DNA from: Frankiales bacterium
GTDB taxonomy: Bacteria; Actinomycetota; Actinomycetes; Mycobacteriales; SCTD01
Length of the DNA stretch: 64,000 bases
Assembly: GCA_025465465.1 (NCBI GenBank)
Contig: JAODND010000035.1
Span: 1 to 64,000 of the forward strand
Direction: 5' to 3'
Shown here: positions 39,468 through 47,856 of the stretch, in pieces
How positions within the stretch are numbered: the first letter of the stretch is position 1
Layout of the letters: every line of letters starts with the position of its first letter
Notes under the pieces: model-generated
Databases searched by the model: none
What the model was told of the DNA's origin: nothing
The model's input: only the letters and a program-made list of their open reading frames with translations
Program-made: the position numbers and the translations under genes

Positions 39468-41065
39468 GGCATCGGCGCAGGGCTGCCGCAGGATGTCCCG
39501 ACGGTGTCGACCACCGTGTTCTGCACCGCCGCGGTCAGCTCGTGGTCGACGCACGTCCCGTCCGACGTGGAGTAGGTCCAGGACTCGTGACTGCCGCCGA
39601 CGAGCCCGGTGATGCCGACGACCGGACCCCCTGTCGTCATGCTGTCGCGCAGCCTGCTCGTCGCGCCGCTCGAGTCGGTCGTGTCCTGGTCGTCCGTGAT
39701 GCTCCAGGTCGGGCCGGTCCGGAGCAGCTGATAGGTGCTGTGCTGGCTGCTCGTCGAGGGGACCGAGCCGGTGGTCCGGGTGGTCGCGGAGTCCCAGGTC
39801 CAGTCGGACGAGACGTCGAGGGCCACGTCGGTGGCCGTGTTCGCGAGGTCCTCGACGACCCGGACGGTCGTCGCCGCGCCGCCCGCGGGGCGCAGGGTGC
39901 CGGTCACCTCGAGGTGGTGGCTGCTCGTGGTCCGATCGCTCAGCGTGTTGCCCTGTTGCCCCAGGGACGTGCTCGTGGGCAGCGGGTCCGCGGCATACGC
40001 GATGACGCCGCCGGTCGTGCGGCCGTGGTTGGCCTTGTTGGTCGTGGCGAGCAGGTTGCCCCCGAGGAACCAGTAGCCGTCGCAGCCGCCCTGGCCGAGG
40101 GTGGCGATGCTGAAGGTGTGCGGTTCGCCGTCGGTGAGCTGCCCGACCCAGGGGGTCAGGTCGAGGAGGTAGGGCCGCAGGTTGAAAGCCCGCGGCGACG
40201 GGATGGGCCGCCAGAAGTCGGGGCCGTACCCGCCGGTGTAGATGGTCGGGAAGACCGGTGCCGTGCCCGCGAGGCGGCCGTCGATGCTGATGCCGACCTC
40301 GCGGTAGGGGATGCCGCCGGACACGCACGCGAAGGGCGCGTTCCACCAGTCCTCCTCCTCGGCGCCGTGTCCGGAGGCGAAGACCTCGGCCGCGAGCGAC
40401 GTGGTGCTCACCGGGACGGTGACGCTCGAGGTGACCGGCAGGTCGCCGCTGCGCGTGGGGAGCCCTCGGTTGACGCCGGAGTTGAGGCCGAGCACGACAT
40501 CGGGGACGGTCGCCGCGGGGGTGGTCGCGCTGGTCGCGTAGAAGGTGAGGGACAGCGTGCCGTAGAAGTCGCCCGTGTAGGTGCCGTCGGTCTGGTTGCC
40601 GATGATGAAGTAGGTGGGCTGCGTCGTGCCGAGCACCGATGCGTAGTCGGTGACGTCGCGCGAGATCGTCCAGTCCGTCTCGCCCGCCTCGCCCTCCGCC
40701 GTCGTGAGGTGCAGCATCTCGACACCGCCGATGAGCACGTCGCCGATCCGGTCGAACTGGGTCCCGGTCTTCACGGCGGCCGACATGGTGAGGACGACCT
40801 TGGACCAGGGCCCCGGGCAGCTGGGCACGTAGTCGCCGGTGAAGGGCGCGTCCGACCCGTAGGCGGTGTTGTGGAACCGGTAGCCGGTCACGATCGTCGT
40901 CGTGCACGACGGTGTCGAGGGGATGCCGGTCACGAGCTCGCCATGGACCTGCGGGTAGGGGCCATGGACAGGATCGGTGACCGGCGCCGCCTGAGCCGCG
41001 AGCGCGCCGGCGGCGAGGCAGACGAGAGCGAAGGCGGACACGACGAGACGGCGAGGCTGCAGCAC
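39398..41065 (-). CDS. Secreted peptide-N-glycosidase A-like protein
   Basis: A 555-residue exported protein: signal peptide 1-27 (FALVCLAAGALAAQAA), then two beta-sandwich domains. The segments DFWRPIPSPRAFNLRPYL, DLTPWVGQLTDGEPHTFSI and YWFLGGNLLATTN correspond to the conserved core of the peptide N-acetyl-beta-glucosaminyl asparagine amidase A family, known mainly from plants and fungi and releasing N-glycans from glycoproteins. Several Cys pairs suggest disulfides. If active, it would deglycosylate host or environmental glycoproteins outside the cell. The 3' end runs 70 nt into the SnoaL gene on the other strand, an unusually long overlap. Confidence 0.78.
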   Translation of the reverse strand: MLQPRRLVVSAFALVCLAAGALAAQAAPVTDPVHGPYPQVHGELVTGIPSTPSCTTTIVTGYRFHNTAYGSDAPFTGDYVPSCPGPWSKVVLTMSAAVKTGTQFDRIGDVLIGGVEMLHLTTAEGEAGETDWTISRDVTDYASVLGTTQPTYFIIGNQTDGTYTGDFYGTLSLTFYATSATTPAATVPDVVLGLNSGVNRGLPTRSGDLPVTSSVTVPVSTTSLAAEVFASGHGAEEEDWWNAPFACVSGGIPYREVGISIDGRLAGTAPVFPTIYTGGYGPDFWRPIPSPRAFNLRPYLLDLTPWVGQLTDGEPHTFSIATLGQGGCDGYWFLGGNLLATTNKANHGRTTGGVIAYAADPLPTSTSLGQQGNTLSDRTTSSHHLEVTGTLRPAGGAATTVRVVEDLANTATDVALDVSSDWTWDSATTRTTGSVPSTSSQHSTYQLLRTGPTWSITDDQDTTDSSGATSRLRDSMTTGGPVVGITGLVGGSHESWTYSTSDGTCVDHELTAAVQNTVVDTVGTSCGSPAPMPQVPTGWLLSAAQIDAIRSSRTV

Positions 41066-41101
41066 CTCTGCCTGTTCGACGCGGGCGGCCTGGTTCCTTC
41101 G

Positions 41102-41878
41102 TCAGGTGGCGGACGGGAAGCGCGCCGCTCGCTTGTCCAGGAAGGCTCGTACGCCCTCGCGACCGTCCGGTCCTCCCGCGGCACGGGTGATGCCGGCTGT
41201 CTCGTTGTCGAGGGCCTGCTGGGCATCGGGCGCGACCTTGCTCCGCAGCAGGTGCTTGGCCGCGACCTGGGCGTCGCGCGACCCGGCGAGCAACTGGCCG
41301 ACGACCTCCTGCACGGCGGCGTCGAGCGCGGCGGGCGGGTGCACCTGAGCGACGATCCCGGCGGCCTGGAGGTCGGCCGCCGACAGCAGCGGGTTGAGCA
41401 GCACCCAGTGCAGGATCCGGTGGAGCCCGACGGTCGTGGTGAGCAGGCTGCTGCCGCCGTCAGGGGTCAGGCCGATCCTCGTGTAGGCCAAGGTGAACCT
41501 CGCGCTCTCCGACGCGAGCACCAGGTCTGCCGCGGCGGCGAGGGGGAAGCCCGCCCCCGCCGCGGTGCCCCGCACGACCGAGACCACGATGGCGTCGAGC
41601 TGGGTCAGACCGAGGACGCCCTCGTGCAGGGTGCTCGCCAGCTCGTTGATGAGAGCCGACGGGTCCTCGGCGGCACCGAACGCCGCGATGTCACCGCCGA
41701 CGCTGAAGGCCTTGCCCTCGTGGTCGAGGACGACGACCCGCACGTCGTCGTTGCGGGCCTGCTCGACGGCGTCGCGGAGCTCGCGGGCGAGGGTCAGGTC
41801 GACGGGGTTGCCGCGGTCGGGCTGGCAGAGGGTCAGGTAGGCCGCGCCGTTGCGGACCTCGTAGCGCAGGGATGTCAC
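41102..41878 (-). CDS. Enoyl-CoA hydratase/isomerase (PaaG-like)
   Basis: A 258-residue crotonase. The oxyanion segments are GKAFSVGGDIAAFG and RGTAAGAGFPLAAAADLVLAS. The TPDGGSS motif in place of T-E-x-G is typical of PaaG-type isomerases, which keep one acid (Asp) for double-bond migration. It starts at GTG 41878 and stands alone, 36 nt before the PNGase-like gene on the same strand. A perfect hairpin-forming palindrome lies 15 nt upstream of the start. Confidence 0.87.
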   Translation of the reverse strand: MTSLRYEVRNGAAYLTLCQPDRGNPVDLTLARELRDAVEQARNDDVRVVVLDHEGKAFSVGGDIAAFGAAEDPSALINELASTLHEGVLGLTQLDAIVVSVVRGTAAGAGFPLAAAADLVLASESARFTLAYTRIGLTPDGGSSLLTTTVGLHRILHWVLLNPLLSAADLQAAGIVAQVHPPAALDAAVQEVVGQLLAGSRDAQVAAKHLLRSKVAPDAQQALDNETAGITRAAGGPDGREGVRAFLDKRAARFPSAT

Positions 41879-41893
41879 CCGAGCACTCTAGAG

Positions 41894-41910
41894 AGCGACC
41901 TCCGGTCGCT
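41894..41910. promoter_or_regulatory. 7-bp palindrome upstream of the crotonase gene
   Basis: AGCGACC, TCC, GGTCGCT: two perfect 7-bp arms around a 3-nt centre, 15 nt before the minus-strand crotonase start. It could be a repressor operator or a small hairpin in its leader. Confidence 0.4.
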
Positions 41911-41911
41911 A

Positions 41912-42010
41912 CCACCCTTCCCCCATGCACACGACAACCGCCCCGACGCGCCGAAGCTGAGCCTGCGGGAGCGCGGTCAGTCCGCTCGGTGGTGCACGAG
42001 GGAAGGGTGG
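41912..42010. repeat. Long inverted repeat (19-bp arms, 61-nt spacer)
   Basis: The arm at 41912-41930 (CCACCCTTCCCCCATGCAC) is repeated inverted at 41992-42010, with 17 of 19 positions pairing. The 61-nt spacer is GC-rich and can form further small stems. The element fills most of the 172-nt gap between the crotonase and the secreted nucleosidase gene. No coding frame or transposase is seen. Confidence 0.6.
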
Positions 42011-42050
42011 GTCAGGTAGGAGTCCGCGATCCCGCGTCGAAGCAGGTGTC

Positions 42051-43040
42051 ATGCGCACCCGTGTCCTGCTCGCTGCGGTGCTCGTCGCGGCCGGTCTCTC
42101 CACCGTGCCGGCCGGTGCCGCCCCGTCGAAGGCATGCGTGTTGCTGCTCGGGTCCTATCCGGCGGAGGTCAGTGCCAACCTCGCCCTGATGCACCTCGAC
42201 CCGCACCAGCCGACCACGCTCGCGACGCACGACTTCTACAGCGGCACCCTGGCCGGCCGTCGGGTCGTGACCGGGATCGCCGGCCCGTCGCCGGCGCTCA
42301 CGAAGGCGACGACCACCCTGGCCCTGAAGCACTGGAGCTGCGTGACGGCGGTGGTGTTCACGGGGACGGCGGGCGGCGCGGGTCGCGCGAAGCTCGGCGA
42401 CGTCACGGTGCCGAGCCGCTGGACCGGTGACGAGGGCAAGCACTACGCGACGATCGACGCCAGGGCCTTCGCGGTGGCCCGGCGCACGGCGGCTCAGGCA
42501 GCCCGGGAGCTCGGCAGCCTCGCCGCGATCAACGACGGGCCATGCTTCTGCGAGGGCCTCGTCAACTCTCTGAAGGCGGTGCCCCTCGGCCGCACCCCCG
42601 GCCTGGTCGTCGGGGGCAACGGCGCGACGTTCGGTGGCGACAGCCTCGCGTGCGACGACCGGGAGGGCATGCTGGCCGGCTGCAACCCCTGCCCGCCCGG
42701 GTCGACGGGGCCAGCACTGAGCACGTTGGCTCTCACGCCGGCTGCCGCGAGCCGCGCTGCCCTCGGTGGACTGGTGCCGAACGCGCAGGCTCTGAGCCGC
42801 CGCGCACCGCAGCCTGGCCCGTTCGGCAACAGCAGCACGCCCTACGTCGCCGACGACATGCAGACGACCGCCTCGCTCGAGGCAGCGCACGCCCGGCACG
42901 TGCCGTTCATCGCGTTCCGTGGCATCTCCGACACGACTGACGTCGGTGACCTGTGGCCCGCCGAGTACCTCGTCTACCAGGGCCTCGCCGCGGACAACGC
43001 AGCAGCCGCTGCCCGGGTCTGGATCGCCGCCTGGAGGTGA
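42051..43040 (+). CDS. Secreted nucleoside phosphorylase/nucleosidase-like protein
   Basis: A 329-residue protein with a signal peptide (1-24, AGAAP). The PNP/MTA-SAH nucleosidase fold is seen in GIAGPSPALTKATTTLAL, VVFTGTAGGAGRAKLGDV, DMQTTASLEAAHARHVPF and the terminal FIAFRGISDTTD, where the Asp is the expected general acid. An insertion of ~70 residues with paired cysteines (GPCFCEG, CDD, CNPCPP) lies in the middle, as in secreted purine nucleoside permease-like members. An extracellular nucleoside-hydrolysing or binding role is likely. It converges on the BBE oxidase with a 2-nt gap. Confidence 0.8.
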   Translation: MRTRVLLAAVLVAAGLSTVPAGAAPSKACVLLLGSYPAEVSANLALMHLDPHQPTTLATHDFYSGTLAGRRVVTGIAGPSPALTKATTTLALKHWSCVTAVVFTGTAGGAGRAKLGDVTVPSRWTGDEGKHYATIDARAFAVARRTAAQAARELGSLAAINDGPCFCEGLVNSLKAVPLGRTPGLVVGGNGATFGGDSLACDDREGMLAGCNPCPPGSTGPALSTLALTPAAASRAALGGLVPNAQALSRRAPQPGPFGNSSTPYVADDMQTTASLEAAHARHVPFIAFRGISDTTDVGDLWPAEYLVYQGLAADNAAAAARVWIAAWR

Positions 43041-43042
43041 CC

Positions 43043-44434
43043 TCAGCGCTGCAGGGGCAGCGTCGGCGCCGGCGGGATGTTCTGGTTGACGTGGAAGAGG
43101 TTGTCCGGGTCCCAGACCGCCTTGATCTGCTGGAGCCGGGCGAACTTCTCGGGTCCGAAGCTGGCCTCGACCCGGCCCCGTCCCTCGTCGCCGAGGAAGT
43201 TCAGGTAGGCCGTGCCGGTCGACCACGGCTTCATCGAGCCGGCGAGGTCGCGGGTGTAGTCGGTGTTGCGCGCGGTCTCCGCCGGGTCCTCCCACATCGA
43301 GAGGTAGTGGATGTTGAACGCCGCGTCGCGTGACCCGAAGGCCATCGACGCGTCGGGCACCCGAGACAGCGCGCCCCCGCCGGGGACGACGATGATCTGC
43401 GTGTACGGCGACACCGGCCGCGTGGCCTGCGCCGCGAGCGTGTCGCACGCCTCGTCAGGCAGCGCGGAGTAGAAGTCGGCGGTCCAGTAGTTGAGCCGCC
43501 CCTTCGGGTTCGCGGGTTCGATGAGCTGCTGCACCGCGACATACGGCATCGGCTGCACCATGGCCATGGCAGGCCCGAGGTCGATCAGGGCCTGGTAGGC
43601 CGCAGGCCCGTCGGCGGGATCGCCGGTGTAGCAGCAGATGATGCCGATGGCCGGGTGGCCGCGAGCCGGCTCGGGCACGAACTCCTCGTGCGGGGCCGTG
43701 ATGAAGGCCAGGCCGCTGCCCACCTCGTCCGGCGCGGAGGCCGTGAAGTCGCGGTAGGCCTTGAGGACCTCGGCACCCCGCAACCCTGGGTAGACGAGCA
43801 TCCCCCCGTACACGATCGGGCCGAGCGGGTGCAGCCGCAGTGTGAAGGTCGTGACGATCCCGAAGTTGCCGCCGCCACCGCGCAGTGCCCAGAACAGGTC
43901 CGCGTTCTCGGTCTCCGAGGCCGTGACGATCTCGCCGGCAGCTGTGACCACCTCGACCTCGACGAGGTTGTCGCAGGTGAAGCCGAAGGCACGCTCCAGC
44001 CACCCGCTGCCGCTGCCGAGCGAGAGCCCGCCGACACCGGTCGTGGGCACCCGCCCACCGGTGACGGCGAGACCGTGCTCCTGGGTGGCCGCGTCGAGCT
44101 CGCCCCAGGTGAGACCGCCGCCCGCCCGCAGCAGGCGGGCCGCCGGGTCGACCGAGGTGGCTTTCAGCCCACGCAGGTCGATGCAGAGCCCTTGGTCGCA
44201 GACGGCCGCGCCGGTGACGGAGTGGCCGCCGCCGTAGACGGAGATCTCCAGTCCCTCGGCTCTGCCGAAGCGCACGGCTGCGGCGACGTCCGCCGCTGAC
44301 GTGCACCGGGCGATGAGGGCCGGTTTGCGGTCGATCAGGCCGTTGAAGACGGCCCGCGCCTCATCGTAGCCGGCGTCTCCCGGCTGCAGCGTCGTGCCCG
44401 TGAACCCGGTCAGCTCGGTCTTCAGGTCAGACAT
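43043..44434 (-). CDS. BBE-type FAD-linked oxidoreductase
   Basis: A 463-residue oxidase of the berberine-bridge-enzyme-like, VAO-fold group. H71 in YGGGHSVTG is the expected covalent FAD ligand; GGLSLGSGSGW and RGGGGNFGIVT are the FAD-binding loops, and the C-terminal NLFHVNQNIPP is the BBE tail. The second (Cys) attachment seen in bicovalent enzymes is not evident (VPTTGVGG). There is no signal peptide. The start was placed at ATG 44434, with GGGGG 4 nt upstream; ATG 44452/44455 are alternatives. The substrate is unknown (sugars, alcohols or secondary metabolites in the family). Confidence 0.88.
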   Translation of the reverse strand: MSDLKTELTGFTGTTLQPGDAGYDEARAVFNGLIDRKPALIARCTSAADVAAAVRFGRAEGLEISVYGGGHSVTGAAVCDQGLCIDLRGLKATSVDPAARLLRAGGGLTWGELDAATQEHGLAVTGGRVPTTGVGGLSLGSGSGWLERAFGFTCDNLVEVEVVTAAGEIVTASETENADLFWALRGGGGNFGIVTTFTLRLHPLGPIVYGGMLVYPGLRGAEVLKAYRDFTASAPDEVGSGLAFITAPHEEFVPEPARGHPAIGIICCYTGDPADGPAAYQALIDLGPAMAMVQPMPYVAVQQLIEPANPKGRLNYWTADFYSALPDEACDTLAAQATRPVSPYTQIIVVPGGGALSRVPDASMAFGSRDAAFNIHYLSMWEDPAETARNTDYTRDLAGSMKPWSTGTAYLNFLGDEGRGRVEASFGPEKFARLQQIKAVWDPDNLFHVNQNIPPAPTLPLQR

Positions 44435-44494
44435 GTCGCCCCCCGCGGCCATCACCGGGCCGCTGCGCAGGACCGTACTCGCGCCGTCGCGACA

Positions 44495-44521
44495 CGTCGA
44501 GAACCTGACACCGGCTTCGAC
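44495..44521 (+). promoter_or_regulatory. Candidate ECF42 promoter for the DGPF-sigma operon
   Basis: CGTCGA at 44495-44500 and CGAC at 44518-44521, separated by 17 nt, fit the reported ECF42 promoter (TGTCGA at -35, CGA/TC at -10) with one mismatch. The start of transcription would fall near 44528, about 40 nt before the DGPF gene, suggesting autoregulation. Confidence 0.6.
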
Positions 44522-44570
44522 CTAGGGGTGAGTGCGGCCGCCCGGGCCCACCCGAGGTAAGGATGAGGAC

Positions 44571-44975
44571 ATGCGATTCATGCTGCTGCAGGCCTATGGG
44601 GGCGTCGAGCTCGAGGGCTGCGTGCCGATGTACGAGTGGGACCCCGCTGACGTCAAGGCGCACATCGAGTTCCAGCACACCCTCAACGCCGAGCTGCTCG
44701 ATCGCGGCGAGCTGGTCGACGCGCAGGGGCTCGCCGGCCCGGACCAGTCGAAGGTCGTGGTCTCCGACGGAACGCACCCGCCGAAGGTGATCGACGGCCC
44801 CTATCCGGAGTCCAAGGAGCTGCTCGCCGGCTATCGCCTGATCGACGTCGACAGCCTCGAGCGCGCGCTCGAGATCGCCGCTCAGTCGAGCGCTGCGCCC
44901 GGTCCGGGTGGCGTGCCCATCCAGCAGCAGATCGAGGTACGCCAGGTGCTGGGCGCACCCGAGCCGGAGGTGTGA
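44571..44975 (+). CDS. YCII-related DGPF-domain protein
   Basis: A 134-residue dimeric ferredoxin-like-fold protein of the YCII/DGPF family. The signature appears as VIDGPYPESKELLAGY (75-88), with Tyr in place of Phe in DGPF, followed by the ALEIA helix. Proteins of this type are encoded with ECF42 sigma factors and belong to their regulon; their biochemical role is unknown. The start is ATG 44571. The sigma gene overlaps its stop by GTGA. Confidence 0.88.
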   Translation: MRFMLLQAYGGVELEGCVPMYEWDPADVKAHIEFQHTLNAELLDRGELVDAQGLAGPDQSKVVVSDGTHPPKVIDGPYPESKELLAGYRLIDVDSLERALEIAAQSSAAPGPGGVPIQQQIEVRQVLGAPEPEV

Positions 44976-46156
44976 GCAGCCCCGACGTCGAGGGCCTGCT
45001 GCGCGAGCTCGCGCCGCGGGCCCTCGGCGCCGTGGTACGGAGGTACGGCGACTTCGCCGATGCCGAGGACGCCGTGCAGGAGGCGATGCTGACCGCCTCG
45101 CAGGAGTGGCCGGTGAACCTGCCGACCAACCCGCTCGGCTGGCTCGTCACGGTCGCCTCGCGTCGGCTCATCGACGAGGTGCGCAAGAACGACGCGCGGC
45201 GGCGCCGCGAGGACACGGTCGCCCTTCTCGACGCGCCTCTCGAGGTGCCGAGTGGTGACGACTCGCTCGTGCTGCTCTTCCTGTGCTGCCACGACGCTCT
45301 CTCGCCGACGCTCGCGATCCCGCTGACTCTTCGGGCGGTCGCCGGCCTCACCACGCGCGAGATCGCCGCCGCATACCTCGTTCCCGAGGCCACGATGGCC
45401 CAGCGCGTCAGCCGCGCGAAGACAAAGCTCCGTGGTGAGCGGTTTGCCTTGCCGGAGGATCAGGGCCGCCGGCTGCGGTCAGTCCTCGAGGTGCTCTACG
45501 TGCTGTTCAACGAAGGCTACGCGAGCAGCAGCGGCCCCGACCTGGCCCGCACGGACCTGTCGGGGGAGGCCATCAGGCTCGCCCGCCTGCTGCACGCCCA
45601 GCTTCCCGAGAACGCCGAAGCAGCAGGGCTTCTCGCGCTCATGCTCCTCACCGATGCGCGCCGCGTCGCCCGGACGGACACCGGCGGGGCGCTGGTCCCC
45701 TTGGCCGATCAGGACAGGTTGCTCTGGGACCGCGCGCGCATCAGCGAGGGGATGGTCATCCTCACTGCGGCCCTGAAGCGTCGAGAGGTCGGCGAGTACC
45801 AGCTGCTCGCCTCCATCGCCGGCCTGCACGACCAGTCGCCCTCGGACGCGCAGACCCAGTGGGCCGACATCGCGTCGCTGTATGGCCTGCTCGAGCGGAT
45901 GACCGGCAACCCCGTCGTCACCCTCAACCGTGCGGTCGCGGTGTCCAAGGTCGACGGACCGCTCGCGGGGCTGAAGCTGATCGAGGACCTTGAGCTCGAC
46001 ACCCACCGGTTGTACGCCGTCCGAGCACACCTTCACGAGGAGGCAGGTGATCTCCACGCTGCCGCCGAGGCCTATGCGCGGGCAGCGTCGGGCGCGGCGA
46101 ACGTCCGGGAGCGCGACTACCTCACGATGCGAGCCGCTCGCGCGGCGCGCGGCTGA
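44972..46156 (+). CDS. ECF42-type RNA polymerase sigma factor with C-terminal TPR-like domain
   Basis: A 394-residue ECF sigma factor. Sigma region 2 (about 1-75) has DFADAEDAVQEAMLTA and NPLGWLVTVASRRLIDEVR; region 4 (about 105-170) has RAVAGLTTREIAAAYLVPEATMAQRVSRAK. The long C-terminal extension (about 185-390) is helical and TPR-like, with LEVLYVLFNEGY, LAMLLHA-type and NRAVAVSKVDGPLAGL motifs, as in the ECF42 group, where it is needed for activity. No anti-sigma gene is nearby, which fits the group: the extension takes over control. The start is GTG 44972, overlapping the DGPF gene. Confidence 0.92.
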   Translation: MSSPDVEGLLRELAPRALGAVVRRYGDFADAEDAVQEAMLTASQEWPVNLPTNPLGWLVTVASRRLIDEVRKNDARRRREDTVALLDAPLEVPSGDDSLVLLFLCCHDALSPTLAIPLTLRAVAGLTTREIAAAYLVPEATMAQRVSRAKTKLRGERFALPEDQGRRLRSVLEVLYVLFNEGYASSSGPDLARTDLSGEAIRLARLLHAQLPENAEAAGLLALMLLTDARRVARTDTGGALVPLADQDRLLWDRARISEGMVILTAALKRREVGEYQLLASIAGLHDQSPSDAQTQWADIASLYGLLERMTGNPVVTLNRAVAVSKVDGPLAGLKLIEDLELDTHRLYAVRAHLHEEAGDLHAAAEAYARAASGAANVRERDYLTMRAARAARG

Positions 46157-46169
46157 CTCCGAGCGTGCG

Positions 46170-47030
46170 CTAGGGGAGCAGACCCAGCAGGTACTCGCCG
46201 TACCCCGACTTGGCGAGCGGCTTGGCGACGGTCCGAAGGCCCTCGTCGTCGATGAACCCCTGCTCCCAGGCGATCTCCTCGATGCATCCGATCTTGAGGC
46301 CCTGGCGTTCCTCGACGACCTGCATGAACAGCGAGGCCTGCATCATCGAGGCAAACGTGCCGGTATCGAGCCAGGCGGTGCCGCGGCCCATCGTCTCGAC
46401 CTTCAGCTTGCCTGCCTCGAGGTAGCGCTGGTTGACGGTCGTGATCTCGAGCTCGCCACGAGCCGACGGCTCGATCTCGGCCGCGATCCGCACCACGTCG
46501 TTGTCGTAGAAGTAGAGGCCGACGACCGCGAAGTTGCTCTTCGGCTTGTCGGGCTTCTCCTCGATGGAGAGTGCCCGCTTGTCCGCGTCGAACTCGACGA
46601 CGCCGTACCGCTCAGGGTCGCCCACGTGGTACGCGAAGACCGCGCCGCCTTCGACGTCGGTGTACTTCGCGAGCTGGTCGCCGAAGTCCTGGCCGTAGAA
46701 GATGTTGTCGCCGAGGACCAGGGCAACCTTGTCGCCGCCGATGAACTCCTTGCCGATGATGAACGCCTCCGCGAGCCCGTTCGGGGCCTCCTGGATCGCG
46801 TACTCGAAGCGGCAGCCGAGCGCCGACCCGTCACCGAGCAGCCGCTGGACCGACGGCTGGTCCGCGGGAGGCGTGATGAGGAGGATCTCGCGGATGCCGG
46901 CCAGCATCAGCGTCGAGATCGGGTAGTAGACCATCGGCTTGTCGTAGACCGGCATGAGCTGCTTCGAGACGCCCTTGGTGATCGGGTACAGACGCGTACC
47001 TGATCCTCCGGCGAGGACGATGCCCTTGAT
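46170..47030 (-). CDS. rmlA: Glucose-1-phosphate thymidylyltransferase, apparent ATC start
   Basis: RmlA/RfbA makes dTDP-glucose from glucose 1-phosphate and dTTP, the entry to dTDP-rhamnose. Read from ATC 47030, the 286-residue product has the complete active-site loop [13 protein letters not shown] (6-18), then [23 protein letters not shown] and GTAWLDTGT. From the first canonical start (ATG 46955, residue 26) this loop would be lost. An AAAGGAG ribosome site (47037-47043) lies 6 nt before ATC 47030, just where homologues have ATG, so either ATC initiates poorly or the base was changed. No rmlB, rmlC or rmlD is nearby. The gene converges on the sigma gene with a 13-nt gap. Confidence 0.85.
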   Translation of the reverse strand: MKGIVLAGGSGTRLYPITKGVSKQLMPVYDKPMVYYPISTLMLAGIREILLITPPADQPSVQRLLGDGSALGCRFEYAIQEAPNGLAEAFIIGKEFIGGDKVALVLGDNIFYGQDFGDQLAKYTDVEGGAVFAYHVGDPERYGVVEFDADKRALSIEEKPDKPKSNFAVVGLYFYDNDVVRIAAEIEPSARGELEITTVNQRYLEAGKLKVETMGRGTAWLDTGTFASMMQASLFMQVVEERQGLKIGCIEEIAWEQGFIDDEGLRTVAKPLAKSGYGEYLLGLLP

Positions 47031-47043
47031 GATCGACTCCTTT

Positions 47044-47427
47044 GTCGGTGGTGTTCGCCGTCCAAGGATGCCAGGGACCCGCGTGGCACCTGCAGGAAAG
47101 TGGGCGCCCGCTCATGCGTTCGAGGAGGTTCAGCCAGGTCGGTGTGTCTTGTTCGTCCTGGCAGACCCGGCAGATGGCGCTGCTGGCTTCGGACCGAGCG
47201 ACAGGCCGGTCGACCCGGACGGGATGGGCCACGTGGACGTGCTCCCCGGGTAGCGGCCGTTTCCGACAGGGCGGTGGCGCGGGCACCGGGGTGCCTTCCA
47301 GAAGTAGTCAATCTGCGCGCGTCCCCGCGTGTCGGTCTTACCGACTTCGACCAAGGGGACGGCTCCGACTTGGCACACGGAGATGGCTAGCCGCCAGGTC
47401 GAGCGTGTGGTGGCGCGATTCGGGCGG
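47044..47427. other. Intergenic stretch without a recognisable gene
   Basis: These 384 nt upstream of rmlA and downstream of the lipoprotein gene contain only short frames with unconvincing translations on both strands. The rmlA promoter should be here. I see no tRNA, riboswitch or strong hairpin, and no remnant that I can name. Confidence 0.5.
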
Positions 47428-47811
47428 CTACTTGACCGAGCAGGTGACGGTTACCTCAGCCGCCTGGCCCGTCTGCGTTCTCGAGATCTGGAGGTGGGAC
47501 GCAAGGCACTGGGCATCACCGCTCCGTGCGTCGACGGTGTAGGGACCGGGTTCGACAACCGCGCGCGTGCGACGTCCGTCCACGACCGCGACCGTGTACG
47601 AGGGTCCGCGCTGGCGCTTCAGCGTGACGTTCCCAGGCCTGAGGTACAGCGGCGCACCGGCCTGCGGCGCCGGTCCGCCGGCGTAGACGACCCCGACGTC
47701 CACTGTCGCCGAGGGGACGTGGCCATCGGAGATGGCCGCCGAGCCGGCGCACCCCTGAACCGCTATCAGGAGAACCATCACAAGACCGACTCGCACGAGC
47801 CTGTGACGCAT
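47428..47811 (-). CDS. Small secreted lipoprotein-like protein
   Basis: A 127-residue protein with an export signal and lipobox-like end (VLLIAVQGC, Cys about 21), then a beta-rich domain with GPSYTVAVVDGRRTRAVVEPGPY and a terminal pair of cysteines (AQCLAS, VTVTCSV). It resembles small extracytoplasmic beta-sandwich proteins found in actinobacteria; no function is known. It starts at ATG 47811, 45 nt after the small membrane-protein gene on the same strand. Confidence 0.7.
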   Translation of the reverse strand: MRHRLVRVGLVMVLLIAVQGCAGSAAISDGHVPSATVDVGVVYAGGPAPQAGAPLYLRPGNVTLKRQRGPSYTVAVVDGRRTRAVVEPGPYTVDARSGDAQCLASHLQISRTQTGQAAEVTVTCSVK

Positions 47812-47856
47812 CGAGCGGCGGAGCGGTTCCCGGTGTGGCCGAGCTGAGCGATCGGG

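Noticed and set aside
39542..42019. An 825-codon plus-strand frame across the PNGase-like and crotonase genes
   Set aside because: Low-complexity Arg/Gly/Ala/Val translation; both opposite-strand genes have clear families and starts.
47042..47542. Plus-strand frame in the gap beside rmlA
   Set aside because: Trp/Arg/Ser-rich translation with no start signal and overlap with the lipoprotein gene; no homology recognised.
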